The translations under genes were made by a program, and so were the position numbers. A stretch of 64,000 nucleotides of DNA from Bradysia coprophila. Its lineage: Eukaryota; Arthropoda; Insecta; Diptera; Sciaridae. The notes under the pieces were generated by a model. It worked only from the letters and a program-made list of their open reading frames with translations. It made no database searches and had not been told where the DNA came from. Positions 26,969-38,577 of this stretch are shown here, in pieces; within the stretch, counting starts at the first letter, position 1; every line of letters begins with the position of its first letter. Location of the stretch: the NCBI RefSeq assembly GCF_014529535.1, contig NW_023503555.1:496001-560000 (forward strand). Direction: 5' to 3'.

Positions 26969-28900
26969 GCGGTAATGATCATAATGAGACGGAAAACACG
27001 AACAATAACAAAAAGAATACTCTGCACAATGCACTTCAAGTATGAGTGGTACTCTAAATATAGTACCGAAACGGGACAGTGTATCAAACAAATTTGTGCA
27101 CTGTAAAAAATCTAAAAAAGAATTTCATAACAAATAGTACTTCATTTGACAGCTGTCAATCGAAGCACTTTTGCTTGAAGATACTTTGCTACAAAAATTT
27201 CACTTATATACTTGGGACACTCCATATGTCGCTGTATAAGCAGTATCGAACCTTTCGATAGTAGGTGCAGTGACGAAAAACGTCGAATTATGATCGTAAG
27301 GCACAACAAAGTATATTGTGTACCAAGTAACATAAAATGGAATTTTACGGGACTAGTAAAAAGGTCGTAAATTCGTTCTAACGAGGCGCGGCCGAACTTG
27401 ATGCACACGACGTTTGCGTATGGACAATAATAGACAATCAACGTTGCAATGACAAAGTCTCATTCGAGTACCACAAAAACTGACTTTGTGGCACACAAAT
27501 GAGGGCAACAAAGTATGATTGTGAAGCCCGGGAACACATTATCAACTCTTGTTTTGCAGTTAAATTTATTTTGGATTTTATTCGTCGATTTTGAATTCAG
27601 ATGAGAATAACAAATAAACCTGTACTGGTCAGAGTGGTGTGTGGTGTCTGTAACGCAAGTCCCATTACAAAAATAAATGTTTGGCGGGACCAAATACCCG
27701 TCAAAAATGGCAGATGATGAGGAATTCTACCCCTTCACGTAAGGGATAATCTAAATCTTTACTAAAATTGCCCAACCAATGGCGCAGGTTTTGTATTTAT
27801 AGATTTCTTGAAATTTCTGTTAGTTGAACAAGTATTTGTTTCGAATAAAAAATGACACCGAATCATTGTGACGTCAAAGAAATTTTAAATTTTTGATATA
27901 TTTGCATATTAACGCCTTGATCGTCACTTTTTCCGATATTACTATTATTTTGAAAGTTGAGCACAGGGAATTGCGTCACACTTTTAGATTTTTTGTGGGA
28001 TTGAATTATAATGTATAAGTGAAGTGATTCAACAAATATCAATTGCGCTTACTCAAAATGTTACGCAACATTTAAGCGATGATTTGGATTTAGTTCTGGA
28101 AAATTTGTTTTTGTGGATGGGCGTTGATTTCAAAAGTGAATTCTGGATTTTATTTTAAAAAAAAGGGTGGAATACACAAACTGTATAATATAATAACTTC
28201 AAACTAGTTTTACATGTAAGTTAGTCAATGCTCTAAGAGGATCATCCTGAAGATTATGAAATTGAAATGCCTTTTCGTTTGTGATTTTCAAATGGTTTCA
28301 AATGTAGATCTTGTAGTCTACCTCTATGAAGTAAACAAAAGGATAAAACTAGTTTCTGACGTAGTCTACCTCTATGGTTTCTGATATTATTTATGCAGAC
28401 ATGACCAGCAACATACACAAAATATATAGGAATTCGAAATTTGCTGATTTCTTTATAAATGTATACGTGGCTCGACGTAGCTTGTTTAAAAGTGATGTTA
28501 GACATATATGTCAAAATCGTAGCAATTAACTGCTCAATAGAAATTGTTTGGTTGCGAAAATGATAAATGGCAATTCGACGAAAAGTTACAGTGTAGACTA
28601 GAAATAAACTCAAATTATAAGAATAGTTGCATTCGAACTTATACCAATAATTGAGGTTGGGGCACAAAAGCAACGTCAATTCACTACTATGGATAAGTCA
28701 GACAAGTCTAACTTAATGGTTCTATTGTTAGTACACTGTTACAAATCAGGAGAATTAGGGCGGTCAGGATCCTGACACTGAGAATTAAAAAAACTCTCCA
28801 ATTAACAATGTTTTAAAAAATGTCTTTCCATTTCCAGTACAGCTTGACTTACATTTTCATCTTCAGCCGCAACGTAAATTCCACTTCGAATTTGTACAGA

Positions 28901-29602
28901 ATGGATGCCGAAGGTTCGGACGAACATTCATGTGAGAATCTTCTAAGATATGTGCAAGGTTGCCGAATTGCCGCAAACGATCATGAAAGATCATCCTGGG
29001 GCATATCTCGAATATACGCAGATTTGAGAGAATTTCAAAAAGAAGCTTTTTTAAACATCAAAGTCAGCCCATCTGACGATTCCATATACTTGTGGAACAT
29101 TGCTTTCCCAGCACCGAATGGCAAATTTATAGCAGCTGCTCTAAAATTTGACTTGGAATATCCATTGGTGCCTCCCAGAATCTTCATCAAGCAGAAAATA
29201 TTTCACCCGAATGTATCACTAATGGGTGAAGTTTGTTTGGAAGATCTAAGAAACATTTGGACACCAGCGCATACCATTTGGTCTTTCATTCTATCCGTTC
29301 AATGTTTATTGTCAGATCCAAATCCTTATGATCCCATAAATCCGATTGCAGCGAAAATGTTTTTCGATAATCCGGAAGAGTATCAAATGTATTCATTGAA
29401 ACGCTATGAGATGTCAAACGATTCGTTGACGAAAGACAGGCCGGAAATACTGATAATTTCAGAGGACGGCTTTAATGAAAATACTGATCAACCTAAGTAT
29501 TTATGTGACGAAGAGTTCTTTCAATTTGAAGAAGAACTGTTGTTTCAACACATGCTGGAGAACAGCGTTAAAGAACGAAATGACACCAATTTCATTCAAT
29601 AA
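28901..29602 (+). CDS. Divergent ubiquitin-conjugating enzyme (E2)
   Basis: E2 enzymes carry ubiquitin or a ubiquitin-like protein on a cysteine and pass it to substrates. From the ATG at 28901 the product is 233 aa. An in-frame ATG at 28820 would add 27 residues, but CAG acceptor-like sites at 28853 and 28866 suggest that part is intron or 5' UTR. UBC fold at about 32-185: LNIKVSP, LKFDLEYPLVPPRIF, the HPN triad (102-104), active Cys112 in GEVCLEDL, W120 and LSDPNPYDPINPIAAKMF. The usual GP-x-TPYEGG strand is shortened to APNGKF. About 45 acidic residues extend the C-terminus. Single exon, so a retrocopy is possible. Subfamily (UBE2L3-like, UBE2M-like or other) is not resolved. Confidence 0.85.
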   Translation: MDAEGSDEHSCENLLRYVQGCRIAANDHERSSWGISRIYADLREFQKEAFLNIKVSPSDDSIYLWNIAFPAPNGKFIAAALKFDLEYPLVPPRIFIKQKIFHPNVSLMGEVCLEDLRNIWTPAHTIWSFILSVQCLLSDPNPYDPINPIAAKMFFDNPEEYQMYSLKRYEMSNDSLTKDRPEILIISEDGFNENTDQPKYLCDEEFFQFEEELLFQHMLENSVKERNDTNFIQ

Positions 29603-29749
29603 AAAGTGTAGAAATTTTTTAACAAAAACCAACATTATTTTATATTCACACCAAGAGAAAACATATTCTTTTCCTAATAATATTTTAATGTAAGGAATGA
29701 ACCCCGTTCAATTCAATAAGATTGAACCATTTGTCATATTCGGAAAAGC

Positions 29750-29755
29750 AATAAA
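29750..29755 (+). terminator. Candidate polyadenylation signal of E2 gene
   Basis: AATAAA about 150 bases past the stop. Another AATAAA overlaps the stop codon itself (29598-29603). Confidence 0.4.
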
Positions 29756-29778
29756 TTCTTTCCATATCCCGCGCCTTT

Positions 29779-30051
29779 CTATTCGTAGACACATTCTGAT
29801 TGATTATTACTTGCATGCAAAGTAATCTCTTCCGCACAATTAATCGTTTCATCGACTTCGCCAAAAGACGATATCACTGATACTCCTCCAATCCTTTCCA
29901 AGTTCTTCTTCAATAAACCTTGTAGTAATGTAAACGGATACGAACTACGTCGTAAACTGTTCCCCAAGTTCTTAATAGTGACGTGGAACAGTTCCTGCGA
30001 CGTGACACGTAATGCATGTCTAATGTACTGCGTTACTACATTGATCTTCAT
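29779..30051 (-). CDS. Unidentified small open frame
   Basis: 90-codon frame with an ATG at 30051-30049. The composition looks protein-like (balanced hydrophobic/charged residues, a SLRRSSYPFTLLQGLL segment) but I do not recognise the family. A YP-containing helix with flanking basic residues resembles the thumb region of some reverse transcriptases, which would make it a transposon fragment; that is weak. No splice partners identified. Confidence 0.25.
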   Translation of the reverse strand: MKINVVTQYIRHALRVTSQELFHVTIKNLGNSLRRSSYPFTLLQGLLKKNLERIGGVSVISSFGEVDETINCAEEITLHASNNQSECVYE

Positions 30052-32194
30052 ATATTGAGGAAGAACCGAATAAAAATTAAGGATTTGTCTCGAGCTGCAT
30101 TACTTCTACTCGAAGAAATGGAATAAAACGATTTTTTTGTTAAGTTGAAACCGTCGCGTGGACTTTCTACAGCTCGTGATCTACTCCAGGAAGTGTCTTA
30201 CCCTGTTCCTTCAGAAAGTTGGATAAATCAACCATACTTTCGTTTTGTTTTACACTTTCATATGGACAGGTTAAGACACTTCTGAGTTGATTAGGAAGGT
30301 GGTGGCATCAAAATTTCTCTGTGGCGCCAACTAGGTTTGAAAAAACCATTATGACGATCTCAACATAACAAAGAAAAATCTTTAATCCGACTTTTCACAC
30401 AATACAGTTTAAAAAATTTGATGCCACTGCCATCCCGCGGATACAATAATTACAAAATAACACTGTAATATTATTCAAAATTAATTGTTTAAAGACAAGT
30501 TTTGTGTAAAGTTCACGTTTTCAGTTGAGGTTATGACGGAATTTTTCGGGTGTCAAGAATGACAATGTCAAAAATGTCAATGTCAAAGCTGTTACTTCAC
30601 GACAGAAAGTTTCGATGTGGTTTGGCTCTTAGATGAACCACATTGAAACTTTCTGCCGTGAAGTGACAGTTTTGACATTGACATTTTTGACATCTGAAAA
30701 ATTTCGGCATAACCTCCAAGGTTCTGAAAGAACAGGTTAAGGCCAGTTCATGGTCGCATATATCGCAAAAATGTATGCGAGTATGAACTGGCCTTAAGAC
30801 ACATCTGAGTTGATCACGAAGGCGGTGACACACAAATTTTGACAAATAGATACTATTTATTGAACATACTCATAACAGATTGTTTGAAGTGTCAACTTGA
30901 AGAAAAAAAAAGGTTTTTATCAAGTTGACATTTCAAACAATCTGTAATGAGTATGTTCAATAAATGACGTAGGGTGTCTTAACCTGTTCTTTCAGAACCT
31001 TGATAACCTCAACTGAAAACGTTGACTGTACACAAAACTTGCCTTTTAACAATTAATTTTGAAAAGCATGACAGTTAAAAACTGCAAATACTTGATTTTA
31101 TAGGTTTCTTCCAAGGTGAAATGAAATGTCAAACCGTTTTCCATAGAGCCATAACCTCATGAGGTTGCACCCTTTTCACAATGCAATTGTCAAAATAACA
31201 AAGACAAATTTGTGGTTATGGTTCTATGGATGACATCGGTTCGTGTTCGGTTCATTTTGTTCGGCTTAACCGTCATCCATAGATAACCCTAACATCAACA
31301 TTGTTGATTTTTGTTTAATTTTGTTGATCCGGACAAATTGATCAACAAAAACATTACATTTAATATATTTCCAATGTATAAAATGTGAAATTATAATTGT
31401 TGTATGGCGTTAACTGTTTCATCTCTTTGTTTTACAAGAAAACAATGCAAACTATTCGAACATTTACTTTATTTATTCATTTCCTCATGTTCACCAAGGT
31501 TCTTTCAGAACCTTGATTTTCACTGCACATACTTTGAGGTTAGGGTTCTTGGTGGATGATTTTTGACATTTCAAATAACCTTGGATTTGATCTATTGCTA
31601 TATTTTTTTCTAAAGACTGTTATGATCAGAGCGGGAAGTTCGAAGACCAGTTATTTATAACTTATCTTGCTGGTCTTGTCATTGTATTTTTCCATATATG
31701 ATTTTGACACATACCGCAAAGCACATTAAAATAAGTGGTCTGCCTTGGGGTACTCGTCATTGCAAATGTTGACCAAGACAAGTTAAAAAAAACAAAGTTA
31801 ATAAATATAATGCACAGCTGTGTCCAAATGTTTATTTTGACGAGTTGGTGATTGTGATCCTAAGCCGAAGGCGCTCATTATGTGATGTGATTTCATCAGC
31901 CTCCGAATATTTTTGATGTTAATGCTAGGAGCAGTGCTATTATCAGAATCATTGTCCCTCTCATTGTCACAGCCTTGCTTTGAGATAGCCACTAACTAGC
32001 CCCCCTAGCTCCTCAAATAGCGCTTCAATTTATGACTTCCATTGACAGCTTTGTACACGACGTGCGTTTTATTGCGGCTTCGTTCATTTTGACGTTTATT
32101 GTTTCACAATGAAAATAATCAAAACATAAATATCCACGGAAGACGTATCGTAAATTCAATTCTTTAGGAAATTAGTGTTAATTAATCTGGTATC
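30052..32194. other. Intergenic, repeat-rich, upstream of IKK-epsilon
   Basis: Contains nested foldback elements (30474-31063), a related AGGTTCTGAAAGAACAGG-type motif near 30718-30737, 31495-31520 and 42225-42245, and the presumed promoter and 5' UTR of IKK-epsilon. No other coding sequence recognised. Confidence 0.55.
30474..31063. repeat. Nested foldback elements
   Basis: Outer arms 30474-30536 and 31003-31063 share AAAATTAATTGTT, CAAGTTTTGTGTA and GTTTTCAGTTGAGGTTAT. Inside are three separate hairpins: 30528-30717 (AATGTCAAAAATGTCAATG stem and a CAGAAAGTTTC stem), 30740-30797 (AAGGCCAGTTCAT stem) and 30857-30967 (TATTGAACATACTCAT stem). Consistent with palindromic elements inserted into one another. 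Confidence 0.75.
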
Positions 32195-35100
32195 ATGTCC
32201 TTTCTAAGGGGATCACTAAACTATGTTTGGTGTACAACTAGTGTACTCGGTAAAGGAGCAACTGGAGCAGTATTCCAGGTAGGATTCGATTAATTATTCG
32301 AAACGATATAGATTCACGGAACAGATTATCGCTTGCAAGTATTACGATGTTGAGCTGTTTGTCATCATTTTGTGTTGTAAATAGTTATCAGCTCAATACA
32401 CTGCACCTTATCTTTGTTTGTACGAAAGTTTGAACTAAGTTTTCCGTAGGGAGTGAATAAGCATAATGGAGAACCAGTTGCAGTGAAAACATTCAATCAG
32501 ATGAGCCATATGAGGCCAGGTAACTGTTTTTTCACACAAAATGGATTCCTTCAATTCTGACCAAAATTTATTCAATTTCCAAGTGGACGTGCAAATGAGG
32601 GAATTCGAGGTGCTGCAAAAAGTTAGCCATGAAAATATTGTCAAACTGTTGGCTATCGAAGATGATCAAGAAGGTCGAGGAAAGGTAATAACACGAAATT
32701 GACTTCTAATCTGACCGTCAAATGATCAATCAATCGTGACGCCCTGACTAGGTGATTGTCATGGAACTGTGCACAGGAGGAAGTCTATTCAATCTACTTG
32801 ACGATCCGGAGAATGCGTACGGATTGCCAGCCCAAGAATTCCGGCTGGTTTTGGAGCATCTAACCGGCGGAATGAAACATCTACGGGATAACAATCTGGT
32901 GCATCGGGATTTGAAGCCGGGCAATATCATGAAATTCATTTCGGAAGATGGTCAAACCATTTACAAATTGACGGACTTTGGTGCGGCCAGAGAACTGGAA
33001 GACAATCAACCGTTTGTGTCTTTGTATGGAACGGAGGAGTATCTTCATCCTGACATGTGAGTATCCTTTCGGTGGGCCAGACAGATTGTACCGTGATACG
33101 CTTGCCGTTTGTAAGAGATTTCATCCGCTTATCAATCACAATATCTTCCCAAGGTATGAACGAGCTGTTCTCCGAAAGTCCGTCACAAAAACATTCACCG
33201 CAAATGTCGATTTGTGGTCGATCGGTGTGACACTATTCCATGTGGCTACAGGGAATCTGCCATTCCGACCGTACGGTGGTCGGAAGAACAAAGAGACGAT
33301 GCACTTGATAACAACAAAAAAAGCATCGGGCGTCATATCCGGCACACAAACCTCAGAAAACGGTCCGATCGAATGGTCACGAACATTGCCGAACCACTGT
33401 CAGCTGAGCAATGGTTTGAAGAATTTGGTAACACCACTGCTGGCCGGCTTATTGGAAGAAAGTCAAACGCGAATGTGGTCGTTCGATCGGTTCTTCAAGG
33501 AGGTGACGAACATATTGAGTAAAAAAGTGCTTCACGTCTTCTACATGAACAAGAGTTCGTCGATTGAAGTGTACGTGCACGAGGACGATTCATTGTACAG
33601 TTTCAAAGAGCACATCGAATTGCAAACGGACGTTCATCCGGAAAGTCAGATTCTACTGCTGGGAAACGAACACTTGGAAGAGAAAGTCGACATAAACACA
33701 CTGATCAAAGGCTACCCGGATACCAATGCCGATTCGCCGATATTCCTATACAGCACCGACAATAACAATGTGACAATACCGACCGAGCCAGAGTTGCCGA
33801 AATTTCCATCGTTTCCGAACAGTGTTTCGGTGGAGAATGATGCTAGTTTGGCCAAGGTGGGATGCAGTGTTGGGCATGAATGTAAGCGACGCATTGAAAC
33901 GTATTCGAGAATGGATCGATTGTTGAAGGTCGGAGTGGAAGAGTTCATTCAAATGCTTAATCATTCGTTGGAGGCGTTGATAGAGTGAGTAATTGTTGTG
34001 ACAACAGTCACGAGCTGAATTGTAACGGAATTTTCTTGCTCCGATAGGAAGACCAAACATTTAGAGGAGATGAGTGCTGTTGTAAGTGAACTGGGCGAAA
34101 CGGTTAATCTGATTGCTACAAATGTAAGTTCCATTCAGCTTCGGGTGTGAATTAAGAGTCCCTTTTAAAGCCTCGATTTTTTAGACTGACTGCGCCAAGG
34201 ATATGAATGTAATCACAAGTAAGCTTGATAGCCTTAAACACAACGTTGTGTCTGGAATTGTGGAGCCAACACATCAGTTGTACAAGAAATTCGTCGTCGA
34301 AGAATCGTTAAGGTAAACTCAAAATTTTTGTCACATCTCCTCCAATTTGACAACAATACTTCCCTTGTAGTGCCGAATGGAAATCGGCGATCAGGGAAAA
34401 GAAGTGTCCGTGCAAGACACGCTCCTCGGAACGGGCAAAGCATTTAACCGAGAGATTACGAGACTCGTGGCAGCATTTATTGAGGGACAGAGCGACGAGA
34501 TCACTAACGTACAACGATGAGCAGTTCCACGCACTGGAAAAAATTAAGGTTTGTCCCGATGGTGTATCGGTTGTTCTAATTCCGACTGATGATTATTGAT
34601 TCGAAATAGGTGGCCGAGACTGGCAAACGAATCAAGTCGTTGCTGAACGATGATGTGCGACCGGTTGTCGCTCAAATAGCTGAATGTTTGGCCGATTGGT
34701 ATAAACATGCGCAAACGATTTACGTAAAGGTTTGCTCACACTTCATTTTGCTGATTCGTTTGTTGGAAGGTAAAATGGTTTTTGTCTTTGCAGACACAGT
34801 ATCTGGAAAAGGACACAAAGAGTTGCGGTCATTCGCTGTCCGGAATCAGAGATCACATTTTTCAAATTAAGGAAGAGCTACGGAATGACGACGGCGAGTT
34901 ACAGGTTTGTGTAAGTATCGAACGCTTGGCGAAAACGGATGAAATGTACAAATGAAAAACGGGATTTGTCTCTTTCCAGTATAATGGAGCGTATGAACCA
35001 GCCAAACCGCCGCCAGCTCAACACCGCGAATCACACAGGGATATGCGTGTAAGTATCACACAATCTGTTTGAATTAAAAACCCGCATCTCACAAATTCAA

Positions 35101-35237
35101 TGTGCTTCCAGAGCGCGCTCACCAACGCCGATGAAATCAACGAAATTCTGCGAGTTAATGCAGAACTGATTCAATTATTACAGCAATTGGGTTGTGGCGA
35201 TGATAATCTGAATTCAATTGATCACAGTCGACTGTAG
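32195..35237 (+). CDS. IKKepsilon: IKK-epsilon / TBK1 serine-threonine kinase
   Basis: Orthologue of Drosophila ik2 (IKK-epsilon), which controls actin, caspase/DIAP1 turnover and bristle and neurite shaping; vertebrate TBK1/IKBKE drive interferon signalling. Exons: 32195-32278, 32450-32519, 32584-32684, 32752-33056, 33154-33984, 34048-34123, 34185-34312, 34371-34548, 34610-34729, 34794-34910, 34980-35048, 35112-35237; 2205 nt, 734 aa, phases agree. Kinase domain: [10 protein letters not shown] loop (19-28), VAVK (K41), HRDLKPGN (D138), DFG (160-162), activation-loop Ser175 in [11 protein letters not shown], then YERAV. A ubiquitin-like domain follows (about 308-390, KVLHVFYMN...), then a helical coiled-coil region with KKCPCKTR and [13 protein letters not shown]. 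Exon 10 could end at 34904 instead of 34910. Exons 8-12 are duplicated at 45311-46174. Confidence 0.96.
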
Positions 35238-35342
35238 ACCGTAATTGGGTTTGGAGATCATTCGCTGCCTTCGCTTGTAAGATAATACACTGGACTACGC
35301 TCACGATAAGCAAATATTTTTTAGTTTTATTTTTAAATTTTT

Positions 35343-35348
35343 AATAAA
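35343..35348 (+). terminator. Candidate polyadenylation signal of IKK-epsilon
   Basis: AATAAA 105 bases after the stop codon; conserved in the duplicate at 46280-46285. Confidence 0.5.
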
Positions 35349-35574
35349 GCATGGAGATTAAATAGAGAAATCTGTCTTGGTCTGCCTTTCATTTTCATCG
35401 ACACCGGGGGGATCTTTTCGAAAAACAGTCTGCCGAAGTACGCATTCTCCAGCGGACTCTTATGTGTGCCCAGAAACGTACTGGTCCCTAGAAGCCAAAA
35501 CCACTTTCAAAAAAATTCCTCGACGCTCGTGTGGCTAGTGGGAGTGGATCAAATACTGAAAATTTGGGTTTTTT

Positions 35575-37582
35575 AGACCCGTACGAAGTACTGGGGTCTT
35601 ATGCGTTTACGCATACGTCCGTAACACGTCAAATTGGACTCCCTGAGTAAGGGGAAACCTATTGTGGTTGTCTAGAGATGCCAAATCAGTGAAAAAAATG
35701 TCCGTCTGTCCGTCTGCACGATAACTTGAGTAAAACGCATCCGATTTTGAAAATTCTTTTTTTTTCCGTTTGGTAATGTCAAAAGACAGGCTAAGTTCGA
35801 AGTGATTTTGGATAGACCCTTCCCGAGCTGTGGCCCAATAAGTGCTTTACGGTTTTTCAAAGATATCTCCGGACATTCAAACGTTACACTTGTAACTGAT
35901 ACGTCAAATAAAAGGTATTTACAATACCGATCGACAAAAAAAAGTTTATGGAAATCGGATGACCGACTCGTGAGTTAGACCCCTTGGTGTGAAACAGGCA
36001 CAGGGCGGCAAGCAGTTTTTGCTTGTAGGTCGGCCAAATTTCAACATATTTCGTCTGTTTTAGCTTTATTAGATAGGTATTGACAGTACCAATCAGGGAA
36101 ATTTTTAGCTCTTATCTGGCTACTCGGCCGTACAGTGAACGTGAAGTACTTTGTCAATATCTCGAGTAAATTTTGACCGAATTTCATGAATTTTTTTTGT
36201 TTGAAAGGTATTAACGAATGTAAAGCGTCGGTAAAATTTCCGGTCTCCTAACAAAATGGCTGCCGGTGGCCATATTGGATTTTAATAAAAGTGATATATA
36301 TTGGGAAAAATGGTACTTAGAGTGTTTCTGTTAACATGGAAATAATTTGTTATGTGTGTGGGGTGTTTCAGGCATTCCATATATGGACATCTATATATAT
36401 CTATATTCACCTATATTGAGCTATATACAGGCATATAGAGCTACAGAGTTCCTACGGCTTAGGAAGGCTCCTAAAATTACGAATTTTAGGAAATTTTAAA
36501 GGCAATTTTAGGAGTATTTTAGGAGATTTGGAAGGTAATTTTAGGAGAATTTTAGGAGGAATTTTTTAAAATGTGGGAAAGGTTGTATAAGTAATTTCCG
36601 GAGGAATTTTTGCTCTGTTTCTCTGTTTCTCATACACTTCGTAAAATACTAAAAATGTTTAAGAAAATTGACAAAAAGTTATTTTTTTTTTGTCAAAACA
36701 TATTTTTCCTTATGTAGTTTAATAATTGAAACTTTTATGATTTCCTCTTTTCTGACGCGACGCCAGTCTCGACTAGCCAGCAACTGATCCTTTATCAGGT
36801 TTTTCTTGTCGACTGCGCCTTTCGAATTAACAAGATTCACCATAATTTTGTTTCCATCATTTATCAGCTCTTGTGCACTAAAAAGTTTTTTTTCTACTGG
36901 ATCTGGAGAGATTTCTCGATATCGGAAAGTTTTTCTGAACTCGATTTTTTTTTGTGAAGATGCTTTATTGAGATTATCTTCCGCCTCTTTATTCTTAAGA
37001 AGTAGTACCTTCTCGACTTTTTGTTGTTCGAGAAAAGTAAAGTACATTGGAGTACATCTGGAAAATACGTCGATTCATTAGGAAGTCAGTGACGTTTATA
37101 TTATTCAATGTGTCCGTTAACGTTCGAAGTGACACGCTAGTCGCATCTTCTGACAAAATGCGATCCTCGATAATGTATTTATTTTCGCTAAATCCACGTT
37201 CACGATCGCTATTTGCATGACTCAAAGAAAGGAGTGTTTTCGCAAGTTGAGTCAGGTTCATACAGAAGTTCAAATTCATTGCCGCATAATTTTGCTGTTT
37301 TTATCGTTTTTAGTTTTTCAGTATTATTAAAAAATTTCTTGGAGAGTGTGAGCTCATTTTAGGAATTTTAGGAGTTTTAGAAGATTTTAGGAGATTTTAG
37401 GAGATTTTAGGAGGATTTGGTCCATTTTATGAATTTTATGAATTTTAGGAGGAGTGGGAACTCTGGAGCTATATAATAGCATATTCATCTGTGAAATGTT
37501 TATTTATAGGAAAATATAGGTAAATATAGCGGTATATAGCTGTTTAAATAGGAATTTATGAAAGTTGACTTCGTACGGGGCT
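35575..37582. repeat. Y-type element with hAT relic, unit A
   Basis: Begins AGACCCGTACGAAGTACTGG after a T run and ends ACTTCGTACGGGGCT, so the ends are inverted copies of a CCCGTACGAAGT core. Each end sits beside a small hairpin (ATGCGTTTACGCAT at the left, TTGCCTCCGGCAA at the right). The interior has AGGAATTTTAGGAG runs and an antisense hAT-like fragment. It sits inside a family X element whose halves lie at about 35495-35570 and 37690-37890. The duplicate is at 46512-48707. Confidence 0.65.
36679..37279 (-). pseudogene. hAT-type transposase C-terminal relic, unit A
   Basis: Two overlapping antisense frames (37279-36995, then 37047-36679). The first has LSLSHANSDRERGFSENKY, matching the SNA-x-x-ERGFS motif of the hAT dimerisation region. 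The second continues with a charged helical tail starting at FLEQQKVEK. A frameshift (or lost intron) near 37040 separates them, and no catalytic N-terminal part is present. Non-functional remnant. Confidence 0.55.
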
Positions 37583-38287
37583 GTCTATATTGCCTCCGGC
37601 AATTTATTTGTATATGCTAACAAGGCAAAGAAAGATAATGTAAGTGATTTTAAAGGGCGAATAGCTTTTCAGTAGAGAATGAAGTAAAAGAAATGAAGAG
37701 TTTCACAGTAAAGGCTTTTGATACGAATAGGTGTTTCGTACGAGTCGGCGTTAGCTATGTTTCTTATGAAAATTTCTCCAGGCGCAAGAAGTTCGTGTGG
37801 GGTGTTTTGAGAAAGGTAATTGCATGTACTTTCGGGGCAAATTGGGTCTTATTGGGTTTAAAAATCAGATGGATTGAGATATGGAAATTTGACTATTTCG
37901 GTGAACTTTAAACGGTTCACCTGCATGCGAAACGCAACGAAAAAATCAAATACTTTCTCGGATTATCTCGGCTGGTCTCAGCTTTGCAGTCAATTCGGTA
38001 AATTTATTTAGACTTTGGTTCACTGAAATTTTTAACAATCGGAATTATCCGACGATCTGACTGTGTTGGTGATGCTGCTAACTTAGTGTGGTCTCAGAAA
38101 TGATTTTGGACTTGCCGTCGTGCGCTTGTTCGTAGTGGCTTATTTTCGACTGCTGCAGTAGTGTCAAATCATTTTGTTGCGATTCCGATTATTTTTGTGG
38201 GACTATTTTACAGTCGATAAAGCCACTTAAGTAAAACTAATACCAGACACAAATCATCCATGATTAGGAAAAACCATATGAGAATGT

Positions 38288-38352
38288 TCACACCGGGAGT
38301 CGAACCCGGGACCCATAGGCTATGAGTCCATCGCTCTACCGATTGATAAAAC
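38288..38352 (-). ncRNA. tRNA-like segment (antisense)
   Basis: On the minus strand: an A-box-like TCAATCGGTAGAGC, a possible anticodon loop CTCATAG (CAT in the middle), and a perfect T-arm CCGGG-TTCGACT-CCCGG. The acceptor stem does not pair, so this is tRNA-derived rather than a working tRNA. Confidence 0.5.
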
Positions 38353-38502
38353 TGGAGTGTAAGGTGGTAACTATTTCATTCATGTATTTTCTTTCGAATC
38401 AAGTTTTCGTAGCAGTGTCTATAATACAGACCCGTCATACACACCGAAATCAGTCAATATATACATTGACAAATGTGACTCTACTAAAGATGCCATGGAA
38501 AA

Positions 38503-38577
38503 TGTGTACGGTAGCTCAATTGGTTAGAACATCAACCCGGCAAGGTGAATATTGTGGGTTCGTGTCCCACGTGTGCA
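38503..38577 (+). ncRNA. tRNA-like segment (sense)
   Basis: A TGTGTAC/GTGTGCA acceptor stem pairs with wobbles. A-box-like TAGCTCAATTGGTTAGAAC, anticodon loop CCGGCAA (GGC in the anticodon position, but C instead of T before it), and a perfect T-arm GTGGG-TTCGTGT-CCCAC. The D-stem is imperfect. Probably a tRNA-derived promoter of the surrounding insertion. Confidence 0.5.

Larger units (their letters stand above)
25534..28819. other. Intergenic, B3GALT6 to E2 gene
   Basis: No gene recognised. Holds a perfect-looking hairpin at 26293-26365, a foldback at 26822-26968, and a block at about 27010-27135 that is shared with 58528-58566 and 59335-59420. Other open frames here are short and unsupported. 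Confidence 0.55.

Noticed and set aside
34610-34870. Reading IKK-epsilon exon 9 through the intron as an 86-codon protein
   Set aside because: The frame runs into a GTTTGC donor; splicing to 34794 restores the conserved TQYLEKD continuation.
35240-35760. Family X/Y elements as Helitrons, because of the hairpins near the ends and T-run insertion sites
   Set aside because: Empty-site comparison puts the 3' border about 170 bases past the hairpin with no CTRR end there, and the ends show short inverted repeats, unlike Helitrons.
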